The notes: generated from the sequence alone by a model not told the origin. DNA of 18,375 bases from Lachnospiraceae bacterium (GCA_900766575.1 CAAFVW010000101.1:1-18375); one strand, 5' to 3'; positions 7,628 through 15,899 are shown, counted from the first letter of the stretch. Made by a program: numbers and translations.

Positions 7628-8884
7628 TTATTCCTGTGAATCCTCTGTCGGCTCCTGCGCCCCGGTCTGCTCCTCTCCTACAGCTTCTTTCGACTCTTCC
7701 GTCCCGCCCGGCTCCTGTGCCTGCGCTTCATCGGTCAGCCAGGAGAACGTACTGTCCTTGTAAGGATCCTCTTCCAGTTCCCGTTCCAGATCTTCCAACA
7801 CATCGGTCTCTCTGTGGGAATGCTTCTTTTCACGTCTGCGCTCCGCGGCACGCTCCATCTTATCCTTCCCTGTCTTCCATACATCTTTCAGGGTCCATCC
7901 CTTATGACGCCACCAGTGAACAAATACCCAGATGACCGTCACGATCGGATACAATAACAATAGCAGCATAAACACAGTCATCAGTGCGATGATATCTTCA
8001 TAGCCTCTTGCCAGATTTTCCCAATAAGGATAGATAATGGCCTTGCCGTTCATGGAACGGGTACCGAAGGATAAAATTGTCTTACACCGGTTTAACAGAG
8101 AATAACGGGAAGTATTCTCCAGTACCTCCACATTCTTATCATCGACACCGATCCCTTCTTTCACTTTTCCCAGAGCAAATCCACTGACTGGATTCGGCAT
8201 GACGATCTCGTAATGATTGATGCCGTTATTGGTTCCATAAGCGGCCAGTGTCTCATAAGACACATAGACAACAGTGGAATCCAGACCGGCGGCCTCTTCC
8301 ATGCGTCCTTCCGGACGTCTGATCACTCCTGTCACGATATGCGGCACATTTCCGATATACACGGTCATTCCCACCACATCATTGGAACCGAACAGCTGCC
8401 ATGCGGCATCCTGATCGATAATGCAATAATCCTGCATCAGATCATTTCCCGAAAAATAATGTCCTGTGATCAGTTCCAGCGGATGAAACAGGAAAAAATC
8501 ACCGCCAATGCCGATGGCATCCGCCTCTAACGTATTCCTGCCATTCACCAGAGTAATCTTTCCATCCGCACTGTAGGCATCTGCCCACAGTCTTGCGCCC
8601 GGGTTCTCTGAAGTCTCGGTAATAGAAGCCTCCTGCAAGGTGTTTTTCAAATTATATTCGAAGTTTTTAATGGTATCCTCTGTCACTTCCGCATTGGGAG
8701 AGAAAAAGCAGCTGACCTGCGCCACATCATGATTCTCGCTCCATCTGGAAGCCATCTGCTGTGCATCCTGCATGCCTGCCAGATGCCCCGTCCAGGCAAG
8801 CAGAATCAGGAACAGAAGGAAGGATACGAGTGCACTGCCATACCATATGAACTTCTTGTTATTCTGTATATGAATTCGAGCCAT
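7628..8884 (-). CDS. Two-TM membrane protein with MacB-like extracytoplasmic core domain
   Basis: This 418-residue protein has TM1 at about 12-32, an extracytoplasmic region 33-295, TM2 at about 297-323, and a cytosolic tail of about 95 residues that is first basic (RRREKKHSHR) and then acidic and Glu/Gln-rich. The extracytoplasmic part carries the pattern of the MacB periplasmic core domain: IIDQDAAWQLFGSNDVVGMT followed by VYIGNVPHIVTGVIRRPEG. Canonical MacB-type permeases have four TMs, with an FtsX domain after the core; here only one TM follows, so the C-terminal permease helices are missing. No ATPase domain is fused or adjacent. It follows the HlyD-like adaptor gene by 42 bases, as macA-macB pairs often do, hinting that the two proteins interact. 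AAGGAAG lies about 11 bases before the ATG. Its exact role is unknown. Confidence 0.8.
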   Translation of the reverse strand: MARIHIQNNKKFIWYGSALVSFLLFLILLAWTGHLAGMQDAQQMASRWSENHDVAQVSCFFSPNAEVTEDTIKNFEYNLKNTLQEASITETSENPGARLWADAYSADGKITLVNGRNTLEADAIGIGGDFFLFHPLELITGHYFSGNDLMQDYCIIDQDAAWQLFGSNDVVGMTVYIGNVPHIVTGVIRRPEGRMEEAAGLDSTVVYVSYETLAAYGTNNGINHYEIVMPNPVSGFALGKVKEGIGVDDKNVEVLENTSRYSLLNRCKTILSFGTRSMNGKAIIYPYWENLARGYEDIIALMTVFMLLLLLYPIVTVIWVFVHWWRHKGWTLKDVWKTGKDKMERAAERRREKKHSHRETDVLEDLERELEEDPYKDSTFSWLTDEAQAQEPGGTEESKEAVGEEQTGAQEPTEDSQE

Positions 8885-8926
8885 GGAACCAGCTTCTTCC
8901 TTCCCTTGATATTTGTTGTGATTTCA

Positions 8927-10645
8927 TTATGAGTTATTCGCAAGTCTTACCAGCTTACCTGCTTCTACCGGCTTGGTGGATGTCGTGATGACAAATTCAT
9001 AGCCATACAGACCACCACTGATGGCAGACTGTGTATCATCACTTGCCAGTACCTCCACATCCACACGGGTAGCCACGTAACGGTTGCCCAGAGGGCTGCT
9101 CTTGGACTCTACGATCAGGATAAACTTACCGTTACTGTCCTCTCTGATCGCACTGTTGGGCACGATCAGGTCATAGTTGGCACTCTTCTGACCTACGGAT
9201 ACATTCAATGTCTGTCCGGCAGTCACTTCGTCACCGGTGATATCAAAGGTTAACAGTTTCTTCTGTCCGGGATCCGTGGTATCCGGCTTGATGCTGGCCA
9301 GTGTGATATCCATATCATCGTATCTCCAGGAGTTCACCAGATCTGCCTTGTCTCCCACCGAAAGTCTCTTCGCCTGCTCATTGGTCACGGAGAAGCTCAT
9401 GGTAAATCCTTTTCCCTCCGGCTGCATGGTCACCAGCGCTGTATCCGGCTGTGCCTCATCGCCTGCCTTCACCGTAACACTGGTAATTGTACCGGAAATG
9501 GGTGCCTCAATGTTGGCGCCTACAGCGTTCTCCTGTAATTTTGCGATTTCATCACGCTGTTTCTGAAGACTGTCTAACTGATAATCCAGATTCAGTTCAG
9601 AAGAAATATCCTTTAACAGTTGCTCCTTGTTGTCCTGTGCTGCCTTCAGCTGCGTATTGCGTTTATCCAGTTCCGTCTGCCATGTCTGTGTCTGTACTGT
9701 TAGTGAACTTGTGCTGTTCTCCTTGCTGTTCTGTTTATTTGTCAATGCTTTATTGGCATCTGAGAGTGCCTTTACCTTATCATCATATGCCTTCACCTTG
9801 TCGGGATTCTCATTGATAAAGTTCTGTCTTTCATTGATCAGCTCCTGATAACGGTCTCTGTTACGCACTGCCAGACGATACTCAGCCTCTGTTACCTGAT
9901 TGTTGTAGTCTCCATCCGATACAGAACTTGCAATGTTCTCGTTGTATTTGTCAATCGTTGCCTGACAGGTGGCCTGTGCTGTCTGCCACTCACTGATCTT
10001 GTCCTTCGCGACCTTGATTTCGTCACTGTTTAATGCGGCCTGTGCTACATCTACTTTGGCCTGCTCGGAACTGGTATCCGGTGTCCCCCCCGCATCCACA
10101 TTGACCTGAGCTGTCTTTAACTGGTTGATGGCCTCGGTAGCTTCATCCACCTGTTTCTGCCATTTGCTGATCTCTGCTTCTGCGGCCACAATACGGCTCT
10201 GATAAGTACCCACGGAAGCCACATTACCATTCTGTACATTCTGAAAAGCTGAGTTGGAAATATCGCCGGATAAAAGTGCCAGTTCGAAATCTAACATTGC
10301 CTTATCCAATGCTGACTGTGCATCCGTCAGTTCCTTGCTTTCCTTATCTTCCAATAGCAGAAGTGGATCACCCTTTTCCACCTTATCTCCGGTCTTCACC
10401 AGAACACTGGAAATGGTACGGGTCTCATTGATTTTCACATTATAAGGATCTCCGCTCTCCACTGTACCAGTACCACGGATCTTCGCCGTGATCGTACCGG
10501 ACTGTACATACTGTGCCGCTACCTCCGGAAGGGAATAATTCATAAAGGTATTGGAAAAAAATGTCAATACCAACATTACAGATAAAAATATAATGGCTGC
10601 ATTTTTTACCCATTCTCTTCTATTCTTTCCACCGTTCTCGTTCAT
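8927..10645 (-). CDS. HlyD/RND-type periplasmic adaptor (membrane fusion protein)
   Basis: This 572-residue protein is anchored by one N-terminal TM (about 14-36). The first half of a split lipoyl/barrel-sandwich domain is at about 45-98 (VLVKTGDKVEKGDPLLLLED). A long coiled-coil hairpin covers roughly 100-375, rich in Ala, Gln, Lys and Glu. The second lipoyl half is at 376-408 (IEAPISGTITSVTVKAGDEA), followed by beta-barrel and membrane-proximal domains to the end. This is the order found in MacA/HlyD adaptors, which link an inner-membrane transporter to outer components; in Gram-positives they pair with MacB-like permeases. The hairpin of about 275 residues is long for a monoderm adaptor. 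The ATG at 10645 follows GAGGAG by seven bases. It lies 45 bases after the MalG-like permease gene and 42 bases before the MacB-like gene, so all three look co-transcribed. Confidence 0.9.
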   Translation of the reverse strand: MNENGGKNRREWVKNAAIIFLSVMLVLTFFSNTFMNYSLPEVAAQYVQSGTITAKIRGTGTVESGDPYNVKINETRTISSVLVKTGDKVEKGDPLLLLEDKESKELTDAQSALDKAMLDFELALLSGDISNSAFQNVQNGNVASVGTYQSRIVAAEAEISKWQKQVDEATEAINQLKTAQVNVDAGGTPDTSSEQAKVDVAQAALNSDEIKVAKDKISEWQTAQATCQATIDKYNENIASSVSDGDYNNQVTEAEYRLAVRNRDRYQELINERQNFINENPDKVKAYDDKVKALSDANKALTNKQNSKENSTSSLTVQTQTWQTELDKRNTQLKAAQDNKEQLLKDISSELNLDYQLDSLQKQRDEIAKLQENAVGANIEAPISGTITSVTVKAGDEAQPDTALVTMQPEGKGFTMSFSVTNEQAKRLSVGDKADLVNSWRYDDMDITLASIKPDTTDPGQKKLLTFDITGDEVTAGQTLNVSVGQKSANYDLIVPNSAIREDSNGKFILIVESKSSPLGNRYVATRVDVEVLASDDTQSAISGGLYGYEFVITTSTKPVEAGKLVRLANNS

Positions 10646-10690
10646 TTTCGTTCTCCTCTATCAAATCTATCTGTGTTTTCTTACTTCTGT

Positions 10691-11668
10691 CTATCCTTTG
10701 ACACCGCCCTGGTACGTGATACCGTCTACCAGATATTCTTCTCCATAGAGGAATACCAGAAGACTGGGCACCATATAGATCGTTGCCACGGCGAAAGCCA
10801 GTCCGATCTCTCCGGAATTGATCTTACTTAAAAATACGGACAATGGATGCATCTCCGCATCGGATAATAAGATCAGCGGCTGCTCCACCATGTTCCAGTA
10901 ATCGATAAATACCAGGATTGCTGCGGAACAAAGGGCTCCCTTACACAGAGGCATACAGATCAGTCTGTAAATCTGCCATTCTCCGGCGCCGTCGATCTGT
11001 GCCGCTTCCATCACTCCCACCGGAATCCTCTTCATGAATTTCGTCAGCAGGTACACCGCAAAAGGAGAAAAGATGCCGGGAAGCCAGATGGCCCAATAAG
11101 TATTCAGGATATTCAGCCACTCCGCTACCAGATAGTTAGGTACTAACGTTACCTGATATGGCATCAGCATCAATATTACATATGCAAAAAATACGATTGA
11201 CCTTAGTTTCCCCGTATACCTGGCAAATCCGTAGGATGCCAGGGAAGCCACCAGTAATTGAAAAAACACAATCGGTCCTACCAATATCACAGAATTCCAG
11301 AATTTCAGCAAATATTCCGGACTTTTCAAAAGCACTGTCGAATACTGGCTGAAGGACACGATATCCGGAATAAACTTCAAATTCACTTTTTCCGAGATAT
11401 AGACTTTACCGCCCTTCTCCGTCGTGGCAAATACTGAACCATAGTTCGCCGATATCTCCGAAGAAGACATGAAAGAATTCGTAATGGTCAGTACGATCGG
11501 CATCAGAAACAGGATAGCAAAAAATGCAGCGATCACTGTCGCGATACTGATGCGGATATTCTCAAATATCTTTTTTCTGCGCTTATACCCCCGGATCCGT
11601 TTCATTTCTTTTGTCACAGGGCTTCGGGCGGGGATTTTTGCCGGGGTATCCATGTTGTTCTGCTCCAT
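10691..11668 (-). CDS. Carbohydrate-type ABC permease, MalG/LacG-like
   Basis: This 325-residue integral membrane protein should form the import channel with the MalF-like subunit. It has a basic cytosolic N-terminus (RGYKRRKK at about 26-33), TM1 at about 41-63, a periplasmic stretch of about 50 residues, then five further TMs. The EAA loop that docks on the ATPase is clear: EAAQIDGAGEWQIYRLICMP at 221-240. It ends with the usual CUT1-type C-terminus (LVDGITYQGGVKG). The ATG at 11668 overlaps the stop of the preceding gene by one base (TGATG), so the two are probably translationally coupled. GGAAGG is only three bases upstream; Met6 at 11653 is an alternative start. No ATPase gene is in the window; CUT1 permeases commonly share an MsmK/MalK-type ATPase encoded elsewhere. 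Substrate not identifiable. Confidence 0.93.
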   Translation of the reverse strand: MEQNNMDTPAKIPARSPVTKEMKRIRGYKRRKKIFENIRISIATVIAAFFAILFLMPIVLTITNSFMSSSEISANYGSVFATTEKGGKVYISEKVNLKFIPDIVSFSQYSTVLLKSPEYLLKFWNSVILVGPIVFFQLLVASLASYGFARYTGKLRSIVFFAYVILMLMPYQVTLVPNYLVAEWLNILNTYWAIWLPGIFSPFAVYLLTKFMKRIPVGVMEAAQIDGAGEWQIYRLICMPLCKGALCSAAILVFIDYWNMVEQPLILLSDAEMHPLSVFLSKINSGEIGLAFAVATIYMVPSLLVFLYGEEYLVDGITYQGGVKG

Positions 11669-12582
11669 CAGCCTTCCACATCCTTTCCGAAATGATTCTC
11701 TACTGCAAATAACAGTCCGATGATCACGATCATTACCAGGGACATCAGAATCGCTGCCGCGGACAGGGTCTGGTAATCCAGACTTTTGAACTTATTGTTC
11801 ATGAAATGCTGCAGCATATAAATTGAGTCGTACGGATAATCCGTGGTTAACAGATAAATCTCGCGGAAGATCTTAAAAGAACTGATCAGGGACATAATTG
11901 TCACAAACAAAAAAGTCGAGGACAAATACCGGATCTTAATATAGAAAAATGTCTGTAAACCTGTCGCGTTTTCCAGTCTCGCCACTTCCAGCAGATCCTT
12001 CGGAATGCTTGCAAGTGCCGCCATGAACAGGATCATATTATATCCGAGATTTTTCCACAAAAACAAAATTACAATTACGATGATCGAATAACTTGACTTC
12101 AGCCAGTCGATTTTCTCTACCCCGAAGACTCCCAGCAGATCATTGACTGCACCGTTGTAATGGAACAGCACCTGCCAGATCAGTACGATAGATGCCACCG
12201 GCACCATCATGGGGCTTAAGAAAAAGGTACGGAACTGGCTTCGAAACGGCAGCTTTGATTCCAGTACCACTGCCAGAAGCAGGGAAAGAACTACCGCTAA
12301 CGGAACCGCAATTGCCGAAAACACTACCGTATTATGTACTGCCGTACGGAATGCGGCATTTTGGATCACATTTTTAAAATTGTCCAAAAATACAAAATTC
12401 ATGCTGATAGGATTATCCACCAGCGAATAAAAGATTACCACCATAAAAGGAAGCAAAAAGAACGCAAGAACCCCAAGAAAGCTGGGGGCTATAAAAAGCC
12501 CCGAGCTTCTTTTCAATTTCCGCATTCTCTTGTCAATTTTGTGATGCTGTTTCCGCTTATGATCCATATGGTGCTTCATCAC
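11668..12582 (-). CDS. Carbohydrate-type ABC permease, MalF/LacF-like
   Basis: This 304-residue partner of the MalG-like permease has a His/Lys/Arg-rich cytosolic start (KHHMDHKRKQHHKIDKRMRK), then TM1 at about 31-53 (LFIAPSFLGVLAFFLLPFMV) and five more TMs. The EAA loop is recognisable but degenerate: LLEVARLENATGLQTFFYIK at about 197-216, with Glu-Val-Ala and the conserved Gly in place, but Glu-Asn-Ala where Asp-Gly-Ala is usual. Start: GGAAGG lies nine bases before a GTG at 12582; the next codon is ATG, which would leave a 12-base gap, so GTG is preferred. It follows the first solute-binding protein gene by 37 bases, the common binding protein-MalF-MalG order of CUT1 importers. Confidence 0.93.
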   Translation of the reverse strand: MMKHHMDHKRKQHHKIDKRMRKLKRSSGLFIAPSFLGVLAFFLLPFMVVIFYSLVDNPISMNFVFLDNFKNVIQNAAFRTAVHNTVVFSAIAVPLAVVLSLLLAVVLESKLPFRSQFRTFFLSPMMVPVASIVLIWQVLFHYNGAVNDLLGVFGVEKIDWLKSSYSIIVIVILFLWKNLGYNMILFMAALASIPKDLLEVARLENATGLQTFFYIKIRYLSSTFLFVTIMSLISSFKIFREIYLLTTDYPYDSIYMLQHFMNNKFKSLDYQTLSAAAILMSLVMIVIIGLLFAVENHFGKDVEG

Positions 12583-12619
12583 GATTCTAAGCCTTCCTTT
12601 ACTACCTTTATTACTACTT

Positions 12620-14920
12620 TTATCTGTTTTCGTTCACATAGACCTGTACACGGCTCTGGATGATATTTGCCACGTCTGCCGCTGACTTCTGTCCCTTGAA
12701 GAAGCCTTCGGCCTCTTCCGTAATGATATTCGTGATTTCATCATTGCTGGAAGTACTTGCAGGCTCTGCCACGCTGATCAGATCCTTCAGAGTCGCGATT
12801 TCTTCCTCGGTAGGAGTGTGGTAGGTATACTCCCAGTCGCCATAGCCTATGGAAGAAGTACCGTTTTCCGGAATCGGGTTGCCATTCTCATCCAGGATCT
12901 GATTGCCGTCTTCGTCTGTCATGTAAGTCACATTGGTTGCTTTCTCCACAGTAGCATCCAGGACGGACTTGCTGGCAGGAAGACCATAGGAGAACATATC
13001 GCCGACCGGCTGGCTCAGATAATCCTCAATAAATGCCCATGCGCCGTCCTTGTTGGAGGATTTTGCAGAGATCGCATACAGTTCACTTACCTGCATATAA
13101 GTTCCACTGCCGCCATTAGAGGTAGGATAACCGATATAGGTTACCGGCTCTCCGAAGATAGCTTCCTGCTCCTGGATACTCTCCAGCTGATAGATTCCTG
13201 TCATGTTCAACAGCACATCACCGGACTGGATCTTGGCAGGAGTAGATCTGTCATCATTCTGCCAGTCATATTCCTCAGGGAAGCTATTTACAAATTCCAG
13301 TACTTTTGCGAAATCCTCCGAATCAAAACTGCACTTACCGCTCTCCCAGTCAATGTAGCTGTCCAGATCATATGCAAGCAGCATATACAGCATGCTGCTC
13401 TTGGTCATTCCGTCGAACAGAGAAACTCCCTCGTGGGCAGCAGAATATGCCATGATATCATCTACCGTCCAGCCCTTTTTCTCTCCTACATCGGCGGTCT
13501 TACCTACGATAGTGCTCAGGGAGAAGGATTTGGGAACACCTATCAGTTTACCGTCCATTGTATAGCTGTTGATGATGTTCTCAAAGAAATCATCTTTATT
13601 CAATACACTGCTCTTTTCCAGATAAGGAGTCATATCTTCAAAGATGCCCTTACTTGCCAGAGACTTCACATCCAGATTGGACAGATCCAGGATATCCGGA
13701 CCGGAACCGGAGGTAATATCGTTATTCATGGCGGTGATGCCATCAGACCAGGAATTTTCTGTCCAGTTATTCTCATCAATATAGGTCTTGATATTTACAT
13801 GATACTCGTTACTCTGTTTGTTAAATGCAACGGCTGCTGTCTGCAGTGCCTGGGAAGTATACAGTGTACCGATGGTCACCTGGGTCTTCTGTGCCACTTC
13901 GCTGGCCTTGGTCTTCGTCAGCTTCACGATATCCGTTTCACCGGTGTTCCAGTCATTGATCACTGCCAGCACCTTACCATCACTTGTAAGACCTGCGTAA
14001 TTTACATAATTACCGTTGATATCGCAGTCCAGCCAGGTCAGTACTTCGATCATCTTCTGATCTGCCAGACTGTACTCATACAACGTGGTGTCCGTATTTA
14101 CCAACAGATCTCCATCCACACCCGTTGTCAGATTGCTGTTACCGTTGCCATTGGGAAAATTATCATAAGTCTGACCTACATTTTTGCCTTCAAAGTCAAC
14201 TTCCGCTAATTTGTTGTTGCCGGAATTGTCGTAATAGGAGAAATACACTTTACCGTCTTTCGCGGTTCCAATACTCTGGATCCACTGGCTGTCCGTCTGC
14301 ACTGCGCCCTGGAACTGACCTTCACTGTCAAACAACCGGATCAGCGTATTAGAGCTGATATAGAATCTGCCCTGACCGTCAATGCACATACTGCTGACAT
14401 AAGAGTTTTCCTCATCCTGCTGCATGATATCGGTGATATCCTGTTCTGCGATCTTTGCTCCGGAAGCATCATACTTACGAAGCACAATCTGCTGTTTGGA
14501 ATATGCATCATCGCCTTCTGTAGCATTCCACTGATATTCCACAGTATAAATATTGCCGTCGGCATCTACCTGCATGGAATTCAAGCCACCGTTTGTACCA
14601 TCGATTGCAATCGGCAGATCTTCCCTGCTGCCGTCTGTCAGAGAATAGGCACCTAAGCTTATCTTGTTTTCACCGCTTTCCTCATCCCACTGATTATTTG
14701 TGTAGTAGAGCTTATCTCCCTGCACGATCAGGTTATTGTAATTGGAATTCGTATCACTATCAAGTTCCAGATATTCGGGAACATAGACATATTCCTTTGC
14801 TGCTGTCTGGTCTCCCTGACTGCTTCCTCCGTCCTGCCTGCCGCAGGCTGCCAGAGACATTGTCATGATTGCAGCCAGTGTGACCGCAGTCGCCTTTTTG
14901 ATCTGATAAATATTGTTCAT
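12620..14920 (-). CDS. Solute-binding lipoprotein with N-terminal propeller-like region (first copy)
   Basis: This is the first gene of the operon, 766 residues, a secreted lipoprotein with lipobox LAAC (C26). Residues about 50-340 repeat short beta segments headed by Asp-Gly turns (DADGNIYTVEYQ near 119, DGQGRFYISSNT near 181, KDGKVYFSYYDNS near 221, GVDGDLLVNTDT near 267, TSDGKVLAVIND near 312). Spacing is about 40-60 residues, as in a beta-propeller. From about 345 a family-1 solute-binding domain follows (VTIGTLYTSQALQTAAVAFN, SGSGPDILDLSNL, KDGAWAFIEDYL), to about 766. It ends IQSRVQVYVNENR, identical to the copy at 5021-7549. AGGAG lies upstream of the ATG at 14920. Its position before the two permease genes suggests it is their cognate binding protein. 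Ligand unknown. Confidence 0.92.
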   Translation of the reverse strand: MNNIYQIKKATAVTLAAIMTMSLAACGRQDGGSSQGDQTAAKEYVYVPEYLELDSDTNSNYNNLIVQGDKLYYTNNQWDEESGENKISLGAYSLTDGSREDLPIAIDGTNGGLNSMQVDADGNIYTVEYQWNATEGDDAYSKQQIVLRKYDASGAKIAEQDITDIMQQDEENSYVSSMCIDGQGRFYISSNTLIRLFDSEGQFQGAVQTDSQWIQSIGTAKDGKVYFSYYDNSGNNKLAEVDFEGKNVGQTYDNFPNGNGNSNLTTGVDGDLLVNTDTTLYEYSLADQKMIEVLTWLDCDINGNYVNYAGLTSDGKVLAVINDWNTGETDIVKLTKTKASEVAQKTQVTIGTLYTSQALQTAAVAFNKQSNEYHVNIKTYIDENNWTENSWSDGITAMNNDITSGSGPDILDLSNLDVKSLASKGIFEDMTPYLEKSSVLNKDDFFENIINSYTMDGKLIGVPKSFSLSTIVGKTADVGEKKGWTVDDIMAYSAAHEGVSLFDGMTKSSMLYMLLAYDLDSYIDWESGKCSFDSEDFAKVLEFVNSFPEEYDWQNDDRSTPAKIQSGDVLLNMTGIYQLESIQEQEAIFGEPVTYIGYPTSNGGSGTYMQVSELYAISAKSSNKDGAWAFIEDYLSQPVGDMFSYGLPASKSVLDATVEKATNVTYMTDEDGNQILDENGNPIPENGTSSIGYGDWEYTYHTPTEEEIATLKDLISVAEPASTSSNDEITNIITEEAEGFFKGQKSAADVANIIQSRVQVYVNENR

Positions 14921-15026
14921 TTATTCCTCTCCTCTTTTCTTACTAAAAGCAATCGGAAAACTCTTCTTTCCAGACAGCTCCGGCTGCTTCTTATCTTTGA
15001 AGGATATTTCATTTTCATCTAGGCTC

Positions 15027-15032
15027 ATTATA
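15027..15032 (-). promoter_or_regulatory. Candidate operon promoter (-10) for the transport operon
   Basis: A perfect TATAAT on the minus strand lies 106 bases before the first solute-binding protein start. No good -35 is found at 16-18 bases (ATGCTT at 17) and there is no TGn extension, so the promoter may be weak or activator-dependent. A second, poorer candidate further upstream is TTGATA, 17 bases, TAATAT at about 15103-15075, just after the PHP gene terminator. Confidence 0.45.
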
Positions 15033-15101
15033 CCCTATTCCCACTATAAAAGCATCTTAAGATTTTATGAACTTATATTACAATTTTTACAGTATTTTAT
15101 C

Positions 15102-15132
15102 AAAAAAAGGTATAGGGCAAACGTCCTATACC
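15102..15132 (-). terminator. Intrinsic terminator of the PHP gene, containing its stop codon
   Basis: On the minus strand GGTATAGG (15132-15125), an eight-base loop, and CCTATACC (15116-15109) form a perfect 8-bp stem followed by seven Ts (15108-15102). The last sense codon GTA and the TAG stop (15128-15126) of the PHP gene lie inside the 5' arm, so the ribosome reaches the hairpin as it terminates. Confidence 0.85.
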
Positions 15133-15899
15133 AGTTTATGCATTTCCACTTTTCTCTTATGATGACGGTACATGCTGCCCAGTCTGTTATAGAACCGGAA
15201 CGATTGCACCAGAATATTGTTTGCCTTTCCGATTTTTTCTTTGGTCGTCCCCCGGTAATAAGCCCCGCCGCAGGTAATTTTCTCCCCGGATTTCACTGCA
15301 CGGATGAGATCCGATTCGCAATGTATTTTCTTATGGATATCCGTATATGCCATACCGATACAGTCTGATCTATGTGCATCGCTTCCACCGAATGTCGGTT
15401 TGCCATACATTTCCGCCAGAACCCCGGCACAGTGGTTGCTCTCCGGCGGCTCACAGGCATTGAATCCTTCCAGAAAATCAAACTGGCTCATCACTGCCAT
15501 CTGATTTCTCTTTTTCAGTGTATTGGTGAAGCTTAAATATTTCTCCCCACAGGGATGTGCCGGTCCCAGAATTCCACCGTTTTTGTGTACAATGTCAATC
15601 AGAATCTGTACGGGAAGTCCGCGAAGCTCCAATATTTTTAATTTCACTGTCTCCGGCATAATGACAAGAATGTGTCCGGCATCAATGGTATCGTATTCAA
15701 TTCCCTTCAATACTACAAAATCTTTGTACTTTTTCCCTTTGATCTCGCGTTTCCATTTGCGATAACCATTATAGGAATTATGATCGCTGACCAGCATACC
15801 GTCAAAACCTTTGTGGATCAGTTCTCCGATAAACTCCTCGATAGGTACTTTTCCGTCCATGGAGCCCTCTTTTGTATGACAGTGCATGTCAAATTTCAT
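15126..15899 (-). CDS. PHP-domain metal-dependent phosphoesterase
   Basis: This soluble protein of 257 residues belongs to the polymerase and histidinol phosphatase (PHP) superfamily. The metal ligands are present in the usual order: DMHCHT (H6, H8), VSDHN (D39, H40), KGIEYD (E68), H76, GPAHP (H115) and GGSDAH (D174, H176). These assemble a two- or three-metal site that hydrolyses phosphate esters. It has no signal peptide or TM. The length and simple domain suit stand-alone PHP phosphatases (TrpH/YciV-like or small-molecule phosphoesterases); a specific substrate cannot be assigned, and histidinol phosphatase (HisK) is possible but not supported by his genes nearby. The C-terminus is basic (YRHHKRKVEMHK). 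The ATG at 15899 follows GAAGGGA by about nine bases. It is a single-gene unit with its own promoter and terminator. Confidence 0.88.
   Translation of the reverse strand: MKFDMHCHTKEGSMDGKVPIEEFIGELIHKGFDGMLVSDHNSYNGYRKWKREIKGKKYKDFVVLKGIEYDTIDAGHILVIMPETVKLKILELRGLPVQILIDIVHKNGGILGPAHPCGEKYLSFTNTLKKRNQMAVMSQFDFLEGFNACEPPESNHCAGVLAEMYGKPTFGGSDAHRSDCIGMAYTDIHKKIHCESDLIRAVKSGEKITCGGAYYRGTTKEKIGKANNILVQSFRFYNRLGSMYRHHKRKVEMHKLV

Noticed and set aside
5031..12646. 17-base direct repeat (5031-5047 and 12630-12646) as a recombination or attachment site
   Set aside because: It falls at the 3' coding ends of two paralogous genes and encodes the same conserved C-terminal residues, so shared ancestry and protein constraint explain it.
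12818..14209. 463-codon open frame on the plus strand
   Set aside because: It lies fully antisense to the first solute-binding protein gene, which has a lipobox, ribosome site and family motifs. The translated product is cysteine/histidine/isoleucine-rich without any recognisable domain.
14917..15018. 33-codon basic leader frame (MKMKYPSKIRSSR...) ending in an ATGA overlap with the first solute-binding protein
   Set aside because: It would start only a few bases after the predicted transcription start and has no ribosome site. The overlap with the next ATG is suggestive, but conservation would be needed before calling it a gene.
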